Assembly (NCBI GenBank): GCA_017631435.1
Contig: JAGBTG010000035.1
Location: 89,218 to 153,217, forward strand
DNA length: 64,000 bases
Direction: 5' to 3'
DNA from: Bacteroidales bacterium
GTDB taxonomy: Bacteria > Bacteroidota > Bacteroidia > Bacteroidales > UBA932
This document shows positions 54,662 to 63,881 of the stretch, one piece after another. Positions within the stretch are counted from its first letter, which is position 1, and every line of letters begins with the position of its first letter. The position numbers were made by a program, and so were the translations under genes. Under the pieces are notes generated by a model. That model ran no database searches, was not told the DNA's origin, and was given only the letters and a program-made list of their open reading frames with translations.

Positions 54662-55270
54662 TTACAAGGAGTGCAGGACAAATGAAACATTGGAAAAATC
54701 ATCATTTGCGCAATCTGTAGGTAGCATAAAGTTGACTGTGCCACTGTCAAAGAAACGGAGCCCCCATCTTTCTTCTTCATCAAGTTGAAGCAATGAGATA
54801 AAGCCTTCGTTTTCATTCTCATAACCTTCTGTCATGGCTGGCATGCCAAGAAGTTTGAAACCAAAATTATTGTCATCAGTTGGGTCAAAGGTCATCTTTT
54901 CTCCTGTGAGAACAGCGGGCTCACCATCCTCCCAGTAATATTCATGAGTAAACAGGTCCGTAGTGTCTTTGCAGTAGAGAACCTTGAATGTACCTGGATC
55001 CCATTCACCTGTTCCTCCACATGGTGCATCAAGGTCGCCAAGGAAGTAGTCCAGGTCAGCGAAGAACCAGATCATACCTTTGTGAGGCAGTCTGCAATCA
55101 TGATCAAATTCAGCTATCTCCTCCAGCCTAATCTGACAGATGAATGTAAGCAGGTCGCCATCATTATTGCAAGGCCATTCAAAATCCTCAGGCAAATCAG
55201 GGAAACCCCACCAGTGGCTTTTACCGGCAAGATCTTCTGTTGTAGTATGTAGATTGATTTTAATTGCCAT
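54662..55270 (-). CDS. DUF1963 (YwqG-like) protein
   Basis: 202 residues, acidic, cytoplasmic. The opening S-H-W-W-G-F-P-D-L-P and the block L-L-T-F-I-C-Q-I-R-L-E-E-I followed by G-M-I-W-F-F-A-D are typical of DUF1963. The family has a YwqG-like fold and is widespread; some members occur as likely immunity proteins in polymorphic toxin loci, but the biochemical role is not known. Third gene of the minus-strand operon starting at 59101. Confidence 0.8.
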   Translation of the reverse strand: MAIKINLHTTTEDLAGKSHWWGFPDLPEDFEWPCNNDGDLLTFICQIRLEEIAEFDHDCRLPHKGMIWFFADLDYFLGDLDAPCGGTGEWDPGTFKVLYCKDTTDLFTHEYYWEDGEPAVLTGEKMTFDPTDDNNFGFKLLGMPAMTEGYENENEGFISLLQLDEEERWGLRFFDSGTVNFMLPTDCANDDFSNVSFVLHSL

Positions 55271-55282
55271 ATAGTCTCTGAT

Positions 55283-56218
55283 CTAGTCAAACATTACTTT
55301 AGGATTCATCATTGACGGGCTCCGCCACTGAATGCCTTTACGGGCCAATGCCGCTCTCTTTGCACTCCAATAGCTGTGGCAGAATCCCATCCCGTGAGGC
55401 TCATCCTTCAACTGCACGTCCAGTTCCTTTTCTACATCATAAATAATCTCCTCCCACCTTTCTGTTGCCTGGATAGGGTCCACCTTAAGCATTCCACCCA
55501 ATCCATTCCAACATTGAATTGCATGCTTCCACTGCGGATCACTGACAATCATTGCCAAGCTGTATATCCACTTGTCTACCTGTCTGAAATAATTCTTGTC
55601 AAAATGTTCCTCAAGGTAGTCATCATAGTCTGATGGATTTTCAAAGTCTCTGTAGAGCCTGTATAATTCGCACAATGACTGGAATAGACGTGGTGTCTCC
55701 CTTTTGTCTATATAGTCATTTTCTATCAGGGATGCGATGAAATGTGCCTTATAGGCAGGATTGATGATTTCAGATCTGAAAGGAGCAACATCCTTCAATT
55801 CGTGGATGAACTCGCGGACGAGCGGAATATTCATCCATATTTTTCCATCCTCATTATTCCTGGTCATTTGGCCAACCAGCTCTGCTGCATATTTATCTGA
55901 CCATTCCAATTCCGTATCACGGTCAATGCTGAAGAAGAATACGTTTCTGGCCTGCTTTGAAAGCCGTTCATTTGAAGTGTCAAATTCTGGTGTGCCGAGT
56001 ACCTGCCAATGGCGGTTAAGTTTGAATGTGCGGTCTCTATAGTCAAAGACCATCACATCTTCATCAATTGATACAATAGTCAATTCCCGGCCATATACAG
56101 TAAAAGTATGTCCCGGCACAAGAAGATCAGAATCAAAATGTTCCCAAGACTTGACCCTGTTGCCCACTCCCGAATCTACGGATGTCTCTATCTTAACTAT
56201 ATTGAAGTGTTGTTTCAT
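55283..56218 (-). CDS. Hypothetical cytoplasmic protein
   Basis: 311 residues from the ATG at 56218 (an in-frame TTG at 56236 is less likely). The N-terminal 70 residues look like a small beta domain (H-T-F-T-V-Y-G-R-E-L-T-I-V-S-I-D-E-D), and the remainder is helical, rich in Trp, Asp and Glu (N-P-S-D-Y-D-D-Y-L-E-E-H-F). No family recognised. It lies 27 bases downstream of the large secreted protein gene and 12 bases upstream of DUF1963, so it is part of that operon. Confidence 0.65.
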   Translation of the reverse strand: MKQHFNIVKIETSVDSGVGNRVKSWEHFDSDLLVPGHTFTVYGRELTIVSIDEDVMVFDYRDRTFKLNRHWQVLGTPEFDTSNERLSKQARNVFFFSIDRDTELEWSDKYAAELVGQMTRNNEDGKIWMNIPLVREFIHELKDVAPFRSEIINPAYKAHFIASLIENDYIDKRETPRLFQSLCELYRLYRDFENPSDYDDYLEEHFDKNYFRQVDKWIYSLAMIVSDPQWKHAIQCWNGLGGMLKVDPIQATERWEEIIYDVEKELDVQLKDEPHGMGFCHSYWSAKRAALARKGIQWRSPSMMNPKVMFD

Positions 56219-56245
56219 TATATTTCCTGTATCCAAGATAAATTA

Positions 56246-59101
56246 TCATTCAGAAAAGTTACGCACCTTTGCAGTCTCTCCCTCAGGAGGAATTTCACCC
56301 GGCAACAGTGGGGCAAAGATGGTCCTTTCTGAGGATACACGGCCATCTATATCTATTGCCGAATTCAATAGAGTAACAAGGTAAGCTTCATTTGCGCGTG
56401 TACATTTGTACATGTCATTAATGACCTTTCTCAATTCTAGAAGCATTTTGTTTGCCTTCTTCATCACTTTACCAAAGGAAATGGCTCCAAGACCCAATTC
56501 CACCAGACCCACATTGGCTGACGGCAGTTGCAGCAAAAGCTCTGCAACATCCTCCCTCAAAGATTCAAGCTCATCAAAATCATATTTGTATTCACCCAGA
56601 GTATATGGAATCCTCCATCCATCAGAGCCGCTTGCCACTTCCTCACCTTTGGTGAACAGCTTCACTGCCTTGCATATCTGACCTGCTTCAGTTTCGAGAT
56701 AGTAGGTATATACATTATAACCGGGAGCCCTTTTTGTAATGGCCTCCTGTACCGCACTATATAGATCTGTGAAATCCCAGATGAAGTCATCAATTACCTT
56801 AACTCCAGTTTTTCCAGGATGTTCCCACCCTTCAGGAACGGTTAGGGTTGTCCAGACCGGTTCAGTAACCACTGTAAGGGCAGGACGCATATCTTCAGGA
56901 ACAACAAGTCCGCTTTTTTTCTTTGACAGTTTAATATCATGGAAAACGTAGGCTGCTGAAGTTCCGTTGGTATTTGAAAGCCAGAACATCAACTGCTCAC
57001 ATCCCTCAATGGGCACTGTAACGGTCTGCGGCTGCATACCTTCAAACACATCAAGTTCTGCTACAACATTCAGGTTTGAACCTATAAGAAGCTTCTCCTT
57101 GCGTTCACTTATATCGGGCTGCATGGTATCCGGGCCCAGAAGTTGGGTATCACCCTCCTTTCTCAAGCACTCTACAGTAAACGTTACACTGTTGTATTGG
57201 CCATAAGTATTGAAAGCTGCGCACGAATTTTCAACGGCTTCACCACCTGCAGCCAACATAAGGAGCGGAGCTATAGGGGCTAGAGTTGCACCCACTGTAA
57301 CACCACCCACTGCAACACCAGAGGCCACAAATGAAGCACCTACTGCGGCGGCACCAATTGCACCTGCACCCACTGCATCAGAACCGGAAAGTGGACCGAA
57401 GTCAAGCGAGAAATGGGTGCTGGTCTGAAGGACGAAACCTTTGTATATCCTGCTGCCATCGTATCTGGTGAAATAGTTCTTCTTAGACGTTCCATCTACA
57501 AAGGCACCCTCCCTGGATGAACTTACATAATGGATATAAGGAGCGCCAAGATCAATCAGATCAATTTCATCCGGACATTCCGGTACAGGATGAACGAACA
57601 GGTCGTTCTCAACAGGCTCTCCACGATATACCACAAGATCGGCAACTCCGAATGCCGCAACATCCATCGTACTCTGTCCGCTGCTTTCGAATTTCAGTTT
57701 CCTGCACTTGTTTATCGGGAGAACAATTTTCTGGTTAGGATAAGTGGAGTGGAGAGGGACCTGAAGAATCAGTTCTTCATCAGCATAAACGCTAAGTACA
57801 TCATTGCCCATCACCCAGCTCTTGCTGACATATCCGGCAGTGAAACTCACATAATCAAACTCATTTCCGAGATCGAATATAGCATGTGAACGAAGATCGC
57901 TATTCAAAAATCCAGCCTTCATATAGAGGATGAATCCTTCATTGAACTTGGTGCCACCCATCGAGAAGGTCAAATAATCAGAAGTACCCTCATAGAGTTG
58001 GTATTCCACCTTGCTTCTAAGAGAATACGGAGGAATATTGCTGATAAGTTTGCACACATCCGGAAGTTCCTTCAGGCGAGGGTCAGGTGCATCCACCGTA
58101 ACAGCAACACCTGTCCCTGTTTCCACTTCAGGAGCCTCCCCTTTCGGATAAACCCAAGCATCAACAATGGCGCCATCCAGACTGCCGCTCGCCTGTTCGC
58201 TTGTGAAGGCGAGTTTATGGACCCCTTTGACATCAAGCGTTATCTGCTGGGCTATACTTTCCTCATTGATTTCATATTCATACAGGATCTTACCATCACC
58301 CAATACGCTGACCCATCCTCTGGAAGTATCATTTCCATCATCAGTCGCCAATGGTCCTACAACAAAGCGCAAAGTCTCATATTGCCCTCTTAAGTTAAAG
58401 TCCGTCTCACTTTCCCAGCCGCCGATCAGTTGCATCGACATTCCAAGCCACAGTCCGTAGTCATACTCCTTATTGCCGATCTTTATGGATTTGTGTTTTT
58501 TGTCAGGGCCAACCAAAGTATGACGACCGCTGTTACCATCCGCATAAACTGAGGAATAGTTTATACGATAAGGGGCAATATCCCTGAAAAGCATCCTTGA
58601 CTTTACCTCAGGATCGTGTTTTCCGCGAAGGTCGTGCGGTGTCTGCCCTTTTGTCCAAAGCGCAACCTCACAGAAAGCGACTTCACATTGAGGTCTAAAC
58701 AGACTGAACTCCAGTTTGTCAACTCCACTGATGTTCAATGTGAAATGCTCTGCAAGATCTGAATCCCGTACCACATGTTCAAAGATTCTCTTGCCGTCTG
58801 CATGAATCTGCACAATATTAGGATCACATTTTCCATGACCTTTATCCGGACCCATTATGAACGAGATGGTTTCATATTTGCCTCCAAGATTGAATGCCGC
58901 ACGGCCACAATAATTGTTTATCACACTCAGGACAAAGCAGTTGTTCCAGGTATCACCACCTTGGATTTCATGAGAAGAATATGCATCATATAATTCACTC
59001 TCCACCGGCTTATAGGCCTTGGTAAGATATACAGGCGTCTGTGCAAAAAATTGGAAACACAACAGTATAAACGCTGCAACGAGGAAAACATGCTTTTTCA
59101 T
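56246..59101 (-). CDS. Large secreted protein with four NPCBM-like modules
   Basis: 951 residues with a signal peptide (cleaved near F-F-A-Q). Four related modules lie at about 30-152, 175-320, 355-495 and 515-725, each with the pattern F-N/D-L-G-x-x-Y/F-x-x-x-x-F and a later V-x-A-D/G-x strand, like NPCBM carbohydrate-binding domains. The fourth is interrupted by an Ala/Gly/Val-rich hydrophobic stretch (about 572-622). The C-terminal 150 residues are helical and not recognised. First gene of a four-gene operon. Binding of glycans is inferred; catalytic motifs are not visible. Confidence 0.7.
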   Translation of the reverse strand: MKKHVFLVAAFILLCFQFFAQTPVYLTKAYKPVESELYDAYSSHEIQGGDTWNNCFVLSVINNYCGRAAFNLGGKYETISFIMGPDKGHGKCDPNIVQIHADGKRIFEHVVRDSDLAEHFTLNISGVDKLEFSLFRPQCEVAFCEVALWTKGQTPHDLRGKHDPEVKSRMLFRDIAPYRINYSSVYADGNSGRHTLVGPDKKHKSIKIGNKEYDYGLWLGMSMQLIGGWESETDFNLRGQYETLRFVVGPLATDDGNDTSRGWVSVLGDGKILYEYEINEESIAQQITLDVKGVHKLAFTSEQASGSLDGAIVDAWVYPKGEAPEVETGTGVAVTVDAPDPRLKELPDVCKLISNIPPYSLRSKVEYQLYEGTSDYLTFSMGGTKFNEGFILYMKAGFLNSDLRSHAIFDLGNEFDYVSFTAGYVSKSWVMGNDVLSVYADEELILQVPLHSTYPNQKIVLPINKCRKLKFESSGQSTMDVAAFGVADLVVYRGEPVENDLFVHPVPECPDEIDLIDLGAPYIHYVSSSREGAFVDGTSKKNYFTRYDGSRIYKGFVLQTSTHFSLDFGPLSGSDAVGAGAIGAAAVGASFVASGVAVGGVTVGATLAPIAPLLMLAAGGEAVENSCAAFNTYGQYNSVTFTVECLRKEGDTQLLGPDTMQPDISERKEKLLIGSNLNVVAELDVFEGMQPQTVTVPIEGCEQLMFWLSNTNGTSAAYVFHDIKLSKKKSGLVVPEDMRPALTVVTEPVWTTLTVPEGWEHPGKTGVKVIDDFIWDFTDLYSAVQEAITKRAPGYNVYTYYLETEAGQICKAVKLFTKGEEVASGSDGWRIPYTLGEYKYDFDELESLREDVAELLLQLPSANVGLVELGLGAISFGKVMKKANKMLLELRKVINDMYKCTRANEAYLVTLLNSAIDIDGRVSSERTIFAPLLPGEIPPEGETAKVRNFSE

Positions 59102-59123
59102 TAGGGTAAGTTTTAAGATAGGC

Positions 59124-59154
59124 CAAATTTAACTTAATTTATGTACATTTGCAA
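59124..59154 (-). promoter_or_regulatory. Promoter of the NPCBM-protein operon
   Basis: On the minus strand TTG (59152-59154) precedes TAAATTTG (59124-59131) by 20 bases, a consensus pair. Confidence 0.6.
59144..59151 (+). promoter_or_regulatory. -7 box of the Sel1-repeat gene
   Basis: TACATTTG, 44 bases before the ATG at 59196. It lies inside the -33/-7 spacer of the divergent promoter, so the two promoters overlap and their use may be mutually exclusive. Confidence 0.5.
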
Positions 59155-59195
59155 TAGAGTAGCCCATTACTTAAAATATTCATCAAACGGAAGAT

Positions 59196-60347
59196 ATGAG
59201 AAATTTTTTATCAAACACATACGTAAGGAATCTTACCTTTGAACAGGTGGATGAGATATATGACAAAGCAGATGAAGGTAACCCTCAGGCATGCTTTCAA
59301 AAGGCACTGGTGCTGATGGCTTGGAGAGATGAGGATGACTGGGAAAAAAGCGCACACAAAATGCTCTTAAAGGCAAAAGCCGGTGGTGTTATAGACGCAG
59401 AAGCTGTAATTGCAGATATGATCCGATACGGAGAACTTGAGAAATCTGATTTTGCAAGGGCAAAAAAACTGCTGGACAAATCATTGGCAAAAGGGAGTGA
59501 ATTTGCAGCCAAATACCATATTGAAAATCTTTTGTTCGGATTGTGCGGCACAGTGGAAGACCCCGAAGCGGCACTGGAATTCATAGACAATTTGCTAGCA
59601 CAAAGCGATAACCCAATGTGGTACTATTATAAAGGTCTGGCCATTGAGAGGACAGATTGCCTTTCTGCCGCCAAGGAGTGGTACGACAAAGCCCTTGAAT
59701 GGGGTGTTGCTGAAGCAATTGCAGACTACGCCACAGCAGTGGGATTTGATGACGAATACGAACTGGAAGACCAGGATGCTTATGAGAAAATTCTGGATGA
59801 GGGATGCAAACTCAACAACCCTATGTGCAAATACCTCAAGGCAAGACTTCAGGGAGCCAAATGGTATGAACTTCCCCCTGAAAATGAAGAGGAGAAAGAC
59901 GAACTTCTTGATGATATTCTCGACAATCTTGAGTCAGCAGCCACCCTTGGCCTTGCAGAGGCTTCACTTTGGCTTGGACACATCTATAAAGAGGGACTTT
60001 ATGATTTGGAAACTGACCTTGAACAGGCTTGGGCATGGTACGAGGACGGTGCCCAATTCAGGTCTGGCGAGTGTTATGAGGCCATGTACGCAATGGCAGT
60101 GCAGGGTCTGCTGCATTCCCCTCAGGAAGGGAGAAAAATTGCTGACCTGTGTGCCATAAAAGGTGCAAGATGCGGTTCAAGAATGATGCTCAGGGCAACA
60201 GTTGAGGCATATTATGACGGAAGGCTGCAGGGATTCGCATCGGAAATTGAAGAATACTACATTCCGGTATACACATTATTGGGTGGAGAAGAAGATGACG
60301 AGGAGGATTATGATGAGGATGACGGAAGATATGATGCCTGGTCATAG
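59196..60347 (+). CDS. Sel1-repeat protein with acidic tail
   Basis: 383 residues, cytoplasmic. Sel1-like helical repeats occur throughout (A-C-F-Q-K-A-L-V-L-M-A, A-A-K-E-W-Y-D-K-A-L-E-W-G, A-S-L-W-L-G-H-I-Y-K-E-G). The last 20 residues are almost all Asp, Glu and Tyr. Such proteins bind partners; no enzymatic motif is present. It is transcribed divergently from the NPCBM-protein operon through overlapping promoters. Confidence 0.8.
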   Translation: MRNFLSNTYVRNLTFEQVDEIYDKADEGNPQACFQKALVLMAWRDEDDWEKSAHKMLLKAKAGGVIDAEAVIADMIRYGELEKSDFARAKKLLDKSLAKGSEFAAKYHIENLLFGLCGTVEDPEAALEFIDNLLAQSDNPMWYYYKGLAIERTDCLSAAKEWYDKALEWGVAEAIADYATAVGFDDEYELEDQDAYEKILDEGCKLNNPMCKYLKARLQGAKWYELPPENEEEKDELLDDILDNLESAATLGLAEASLWLGHIYKEGLYDLETDLEQAWAWYEDGAQFRSGECYEAMYAMAVQGLLHSPQEGRKIADLCAIKGARCGSRMMLRATVEAYYDGRLQGFASEIEEYYIPVYTLLGGEEDDEEDYDEDDGRYDAWS

Positions 60348-60380
60348 TGGAATTGGGTTTTAAGTTGTCGGGAATAGAAT

Positions 60381-60388
60381 TATCTTTG
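60381..60388 (+). promoter_or_regulatory. -7 box of recF
   Basis: TATCTTTG, eight bases before the recF ATG at 60396. A GTCGGGA heptamer lies just upstream at 60367-60373. Confidence 0.45.
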
Positions 60389-60395
60389 CACCATT

Positions 60396-61490
60396 ATGCA
60401 TTTGAAGAGGATTTCTGTAAATAATTTCAAGAATATAAGGGAGGCCCAGCTGGAGTTTTCCAGAAAAGTTAACTGTATATCGGGAAACAACGGGGAGGGA
60501 AAGACCAACCTGCTGGATGCAATCTGGTATTTGTCAATGACAAAGAGTTTTTTCTCAAGTACCGATGCCTATACATTTACTTTTGGGGAGGAGTCTGCTG
60601 CGCTCAACGGTGCATATCTTCTCGACGACAATACTGAAGATGTGATATCTGTGGGGATGAAAAGGGAGGGAGAAAAGATTGTGAAGAAAAACTCAAAGGT
60701 ATACAAGAGGATTTCAGAGCATATTGGGCGTTACCCTATTGTAATGGTTTCTCCGGCAGACACAGCACTTGTGAACGGTTCGGGTGAGGAAAGGAGGAAA
60801 TTCCTTACTCTCATCCTTTCACAAATAGATAAGGAATATCTGAAGATGATGCAGCAGTACAACCAGCTGCTCTTGCAGAGAAACAAGCTTCTGAAGATGG
60901 ATTCTGTATGCTGGGAACTGGTGGAGACCATTGATTTCAGAATGTCGATATGTGCTGATTATATATATAAGAAAAGGTGTGAACTCTGTTCACTTCTTGA
61001 GGAGAAAGTATACAGTTATTACGCAGCATTGTCTTCCGGCAAGGAAACTGTGAAACTTGAATACATTTCAGATCTTCATGAGGGGTCTCTTGATGAAATT
61101 CTTCTTAAGGAGAGAGCTAAAGATGCCCTTCTCAAGTTCACTTCAAGGGGAATCCATAAAGATGACATTGAGTTCACACTCAATGGAATGCCACTGAAAA
61201 AATGCGGTTCGCAGGGACAGCAGAAGAGTTTCCTTGTGGCATTGAAACTTGCACAGTTCGACATCATGAAGCAGCTGCATGGCATCACTCCTATCCTTCT
61301 TCTCGACGATGTATTTGACAAACTTGACATGCAGAGGGTGGAATATCTTCTCAGCCTGGTTTCGGGAGACCATTTCGGACAGATTTTCATCTCCGACAGC
61401 AACAAGGTGCGAATGGCATCAATTGTAGAGAGGTTTACTGACGAGTGCGTTTCATTTGAAGTTTCACAGGGAGAATACAGACAGCTTTAA
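60396..61490 (+). CDS. recF: DNA replication/repair protein RecF
   Basis: 364 residues. SMC-like ABC ATPase that loads RecA at gapped DNA with RecO and RecR. Walker A is G-N-N-G-E-G-K-T at residues 30-37, the signature region is G-S-Q-G-Q-Q-K-S, and Walker B is I-L-L-L-D-D-V-F-D-K-L-D. Normal length. It is followed nine bases later by a DciA-like gene, a pairing common in Bacteroidetes; dnaA and dnaN are not in this window. Confidence 0.95.
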   Translation: MHLKRISVNNFKNIREAQLEFSRKVNCISGNNGEGKTNLLDAIWYLSMTKSFFSSTDAYTFTFGEESAALNGAYLLDDNTEDVISVGMKREGEKIVKKNSKVYKRISEHIGRYPIVMVSPADTALVNGSGEERRKFLTLILSQIDKEYLKMMQQYNQLLLQRNKLLKMDSVCWELVETIDFRMSICADYIYKKRCELCSLLEEKVYSYYAALSSGKETVKLEYISDLHEGSLDEILLKERAKDALLKFTSRGIHKDDIEFTLNGMPLKKCGSQGQQKSFLVALKLAQFDIMKQLHGITPILLLDDVFDKLDMQRVEYLLSLVSGDHFGQIFISDSNKVRMASIVERFTDECVSFEVSQGEYRQL

Positions 61491-61499
61491 TGATGTTTT

Positions 61500-61790
61500 A
61501 TGAAAAGGGAAAACACACAGCTGATAAAGGCAATAATAGAGGAATTCATTAAGGAAGAGCGTCTTGAGGAGGGATTGAACCGTGCCAGACTGTTCAAGGC
61601 CTGGGATATTGTTGTAGGTGAAACAGGTGCAAGGGCCACTACAGGAAAGTATTTTAAGGACGGAGCCCTTTACTGTACAATAAATTCATCCATACTGAGG
61701 ACCCAAATGTATTACCGAAAGGAAGATATCATTGCGCACATCAACAAAATGCTCAATGGTACAATTGTTACAAAGCTTATTCTCAAATAA
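61500..61790 (+). CDS. DUF721 (DciA-like) protein
   Basis: 96 residues. L-F-K-A-W-D-I-V-V-G near residue 30 and the C-terminal strand-helix pattern match the DUF721 family, whose studied members (DciA) help load the replicative helicase. Cytoplasmic, RecF-linked. It starts ten bases after the recF stop and is probably co-transcribed with it. Confidence 0.88.
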   Translation: MKRENTQLIKAIIEEFIKEERLEEGLNRARLFKAWDIVVGETGARATTGKYFKDGALYCTINSSILRTQMYYRKEDIIAHINKMLNGTIVTKLILK

Positions 61791-61814
61791 GTTTATGGTT
61801 TTTACAATTAATCC

Positions 61815-61844
61815 TTTGCCATTTGCCAAATTATTGTAAATTTG
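61815..61844 (+). promoter_or_regulatory. Promoter of the TPR membrane protein gene
   Basis: TTTG at 61815-61818 and TAAATTTG at 61837-61844, 18 bases apart. It overlaps an upstream in-frame ATG at 61842, which is therefore not the start. Confidence 0.6.
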
Positions 61845-61880
61845 CACCTCGTTTTGAAAATAAGAAAAAGCTATATAAAT

Positions 61881-62555
61881 ATGTCAACTAAGAACACAAA
61901 CCTTGAGCCTGAGGTAAATGTAGAAGAGGCTCTATCAAAGACTGAGAAATTTTTCACTACTTACAAGAACCACATCGTTTACGGTACAGCAGCAGTAGTT
62001 GCAGTTGTTGCAGCATTCTTGCTATACCACAACTTTGTAACTCTACCTGCACAGCAGGAGGCTATGGGCCAGACTTTTACAGCTGAGCAGTACTTCCGCA
62101 GCGGTGAGTTTGAGAAAGCCCTTAACGGTGACGGAAATGCCCTTGGATTCAACCAGATAATTGACGAGTACGGCACAAAATCAGGTGAGGCTGTATATTT
62201 CTATGCAGGTGTATGCAACCTTCAGTTGGGCAACTTCCAGGAGGCAATCAGCAACCTTAAGAAATACAACGGCAAAGATGAGATCCTTGCTGCAAGAGCT
62301 CTTGCATGTATAGGTGATGCACAGGCTTCACTTAATGACCTTGCTGCTGCAATCTCAAGTTATAAGGCTGCTGCTGCAAAAGCAGACAACGTATTGGCAG
62401 CAAACTACATGCTTAAAGCAGGTATCCTTCTTGAGGAGACAGGTAAAGCTGATGAGGCATTGAAAATGTACGAGGAGATCAAAACCAAATATCCTGCAAC
62501 TCCAGAGGGTAACGAGATCAACAAATACATCTCAAGAATTAACAACGCAAAATAA
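61881..62555 (+). CDS. Membrane-anchored TPR protein
   Basis: 224 residues from the ATG at 61881. A short N-terminal cytoplasmic part, one membrane helix at about residues 31-50 (Y-G-T-A-A-V-V-A-V-V-A-A-F-L-L-Y), then tetratricopeptide-like repeats (A-V-Y-F-Y-A-G-V-C-N-L-Q-L-G-N-F-Q-E-A). The layout resembles YfgM-type proteins that work with the Sec translocon and periplasmic chaperones, though the match is only architectural. Strong promoter upstream; yebC begins ten bases downstream. Confidence 0.82.
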   Translation: MSTKNTNLEPEVNVEEALSKTEKFFTTYKNHIVYGTAAVVAVVAAFLLYHNFVTLPAQQEAMGQTFTAEQYFRSGEFEKALNGDGNALGFNQIIDEYGTKSGEAVYFYAGVCNLQLGNFQEAISNLKKYNGKDEILAARALACIGDAQASLNDLAAAISSYKAAAAKADNVLAANYMLKAGILLEETGKADEALKMYEEIKTKYPATPEGNEINKYISRINNAK

Positions 62556-62564
62556 TTTTGAATC

Positions 62565-63293
62565 ATGGGAAGAGCGTTTGAGTTTAGAAAAGAGAGAAAA
62601 ATGAAACGTTGGGGCAACATGGCCCGCGTTTTTACAAGATTGGGTAAAGAGATTACAATCTGCGCAAAGGCAGGTGGTCCGGATCCGGATACAAACCCAA
62701 GATTGCGTACCCTTATCCAGACTGCAAAGAGTGAGAATATGCCTAAAGACAACATTGACAGGGCTATCAAACGTGCAGTAGAGAAAGATACAGCAGATTA
62801 TAAGGAGATTGTATACGAGGGTTATGCACCTCACGGTATTGCAGTACTTGTTGAGACTGCTACCGACAACAACAACCGTACTGTAGCAAATGTAAGAAGC
62901 TACTTCAACAAATTTGGCGGTTCACTTGGTACTTCAGGCAGCGTTGATTTCATGTTTGAGCGCAAATGTGTTTTCAATGTAGTGAACAAGGAGGGCTTGG
63001 ATATGGAGGAGCTTGAGCTTGAGATGATTGATTACGGTGTAGATGAGATCTTCCGCGACGAGGAGGAGAACGTAATCACTATCTACGGCGCATTTGAGTC
63101 ATTTGGCGATATCCAGAAATATCTTGAGGCAAACTCATTTGAGATCAAATCAGGTCAATTTGAGAGAATACCTACCTCAGAGCCTAAAAAACTTACTGCA
63201 GAGCAGAAGGCAGATGTTGAGAAACTGCTTGCCAAACTTGAGGAGGATGATGACGTCCAGAACGTATACCATACAATGGATATGGCTGAGTAA
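62565..63293 (+). CDS. yebC: YebC/PmpR family protein
   Basis: 242 residues. G-R-A-F-E-F-R-K at the start, the F-T-R-L-G-K-E-I-T block, R-L-R-T-L-I-Q-T-A-K-S-E-N-M-P-K, and Y-E-G-Y-A-P-H-G are clear YebC signatures. Long annotated as a DNA-binding regulator; more recent work links the family (with mitochondrial TACO1) to translation of difficult sequences. Cytoplasmic. Follows the TPR gene; strong terminator after it. Confidence 0.95.
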   Translation: MGRAFEFRKERKMKRWGNMARVFTRLGKEITICAKAGGPDPDTNPRLRTLIQTAKSENMPKDNIDRAIKRAVEKDTADYKEIVYEGYAPHGIAVLVETATDNNNRTVANVRSYFNKFGGSLGTSGSVDFMFERKCVFNVVNKEGLDMEELELEMIDYGVDEIFRDEEENVITIYGAFESFGDIQKYLEANSFEIKSGQFERIPTSEPKKLTAEQKADVEKLLAKLEEDDDVQNVYHTMDMAE

Positions 63294-63312
63294 GCCTTAA
63301 TTCGTAGAATTA

Positions 63313-63354
63313 AAAATACCGCAAAGGGAGCATTCCTTTGCGGTATTTTTTTTG
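63313..63354 (+). terminator. Terminator of yebC
   Basis: AAAATACCGCAAAGG pairs with CCTTTGCGGTATTTT around GAGCATT, followed by a run of T. Confidence 0.9.
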
Positions 63355-63382
63355 TCGGGAAAAATTAAAAATGCTACATTTG
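63351..63382 (+). promoter_or_regulatory. Promoter of the methylmalonyl-CoA epimerase gene
   Basis: TTTG at 63351-63354 and TACATTTG at 63375-63382, 20 bases apart, a full consensus pair directly after the yebC terminator. Confidence 0.65.
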
Positions 63383-63436
63383 CAAGATAGTATGCACTAT
63401 TCATGCAAATAATCTAACATTTTAATACATATTGAT

Positions 63437-63850
63437 ATGGAACTAACACATATTGAGCACATTGGTATTGCAGTTAAATCATTGGAGACTGCTATTCCTT
63501 ACTATGAGGAGAAACTTGGTCTAAAATGCTACGCTATTGAGGAAGTGGCAGACCAGAAAGTAAAAACTGCTTTCTTTAAAATTGGCCAGACTAAAATTGA
63601 GCTTCTAGAGAGCACTTCTCCAGAGGGTACTATTGCAAAATTCATTGAGAAAAAAGGCGAGGGTGTACACCACATTGCTTTTGCAACTAACGGCGTTCAG
63701 GCTGCTCTTGACGAGATGGCTGCAAAAGAGGTTCAGCTTATTGACAAAGCTCCTAGAAAAGGTGCTGAGGGCTTGAACATTGCATTCCTTCATCCAAAAT
63801 CAACTTGCGGCGTTCTTACTGAGCTTTGCGAGGATCCATCTAAAATGTAA
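63437..63850 (+). CDS. mce: Methylmalonyl-CoA epimerase
   Basis: 137 residues, vicinal-oxygen-chelate fold. Interconverts (R)- and (S)-methylmalonyl-CoA in the succinate-propionate pathway. Conserved blocks: H-I-E-H-I-G-I-A-V at the N-terminus with a metal-binding His, K-I-E-L-L-E-S-T, G-E-G-V-H-H-I-A-F with the second metal His, and H-P-K-S-T-C-G-V-L-T-E-L at the end. It precedes a carboxyltransferase gene by 31 bases, consistent with a propionate-forming cluster. Confidence 0.95.
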   Translation: MELTHIEHIGIAVKSLETAIPYYEEKLGLKCYAIEEVADQKVKTAFFKIGQTKIELLESTSPEGTIAKFIEKKGEGVHHIAFATNGVQAALDEMAAKEVQLIDKAPRKGAEGLNIAFLHPKSTCGVLTELCEDPSKM

Positions 63851-63881
63851 TTTCAATTAAACTTAACATAAGAATTATAAA

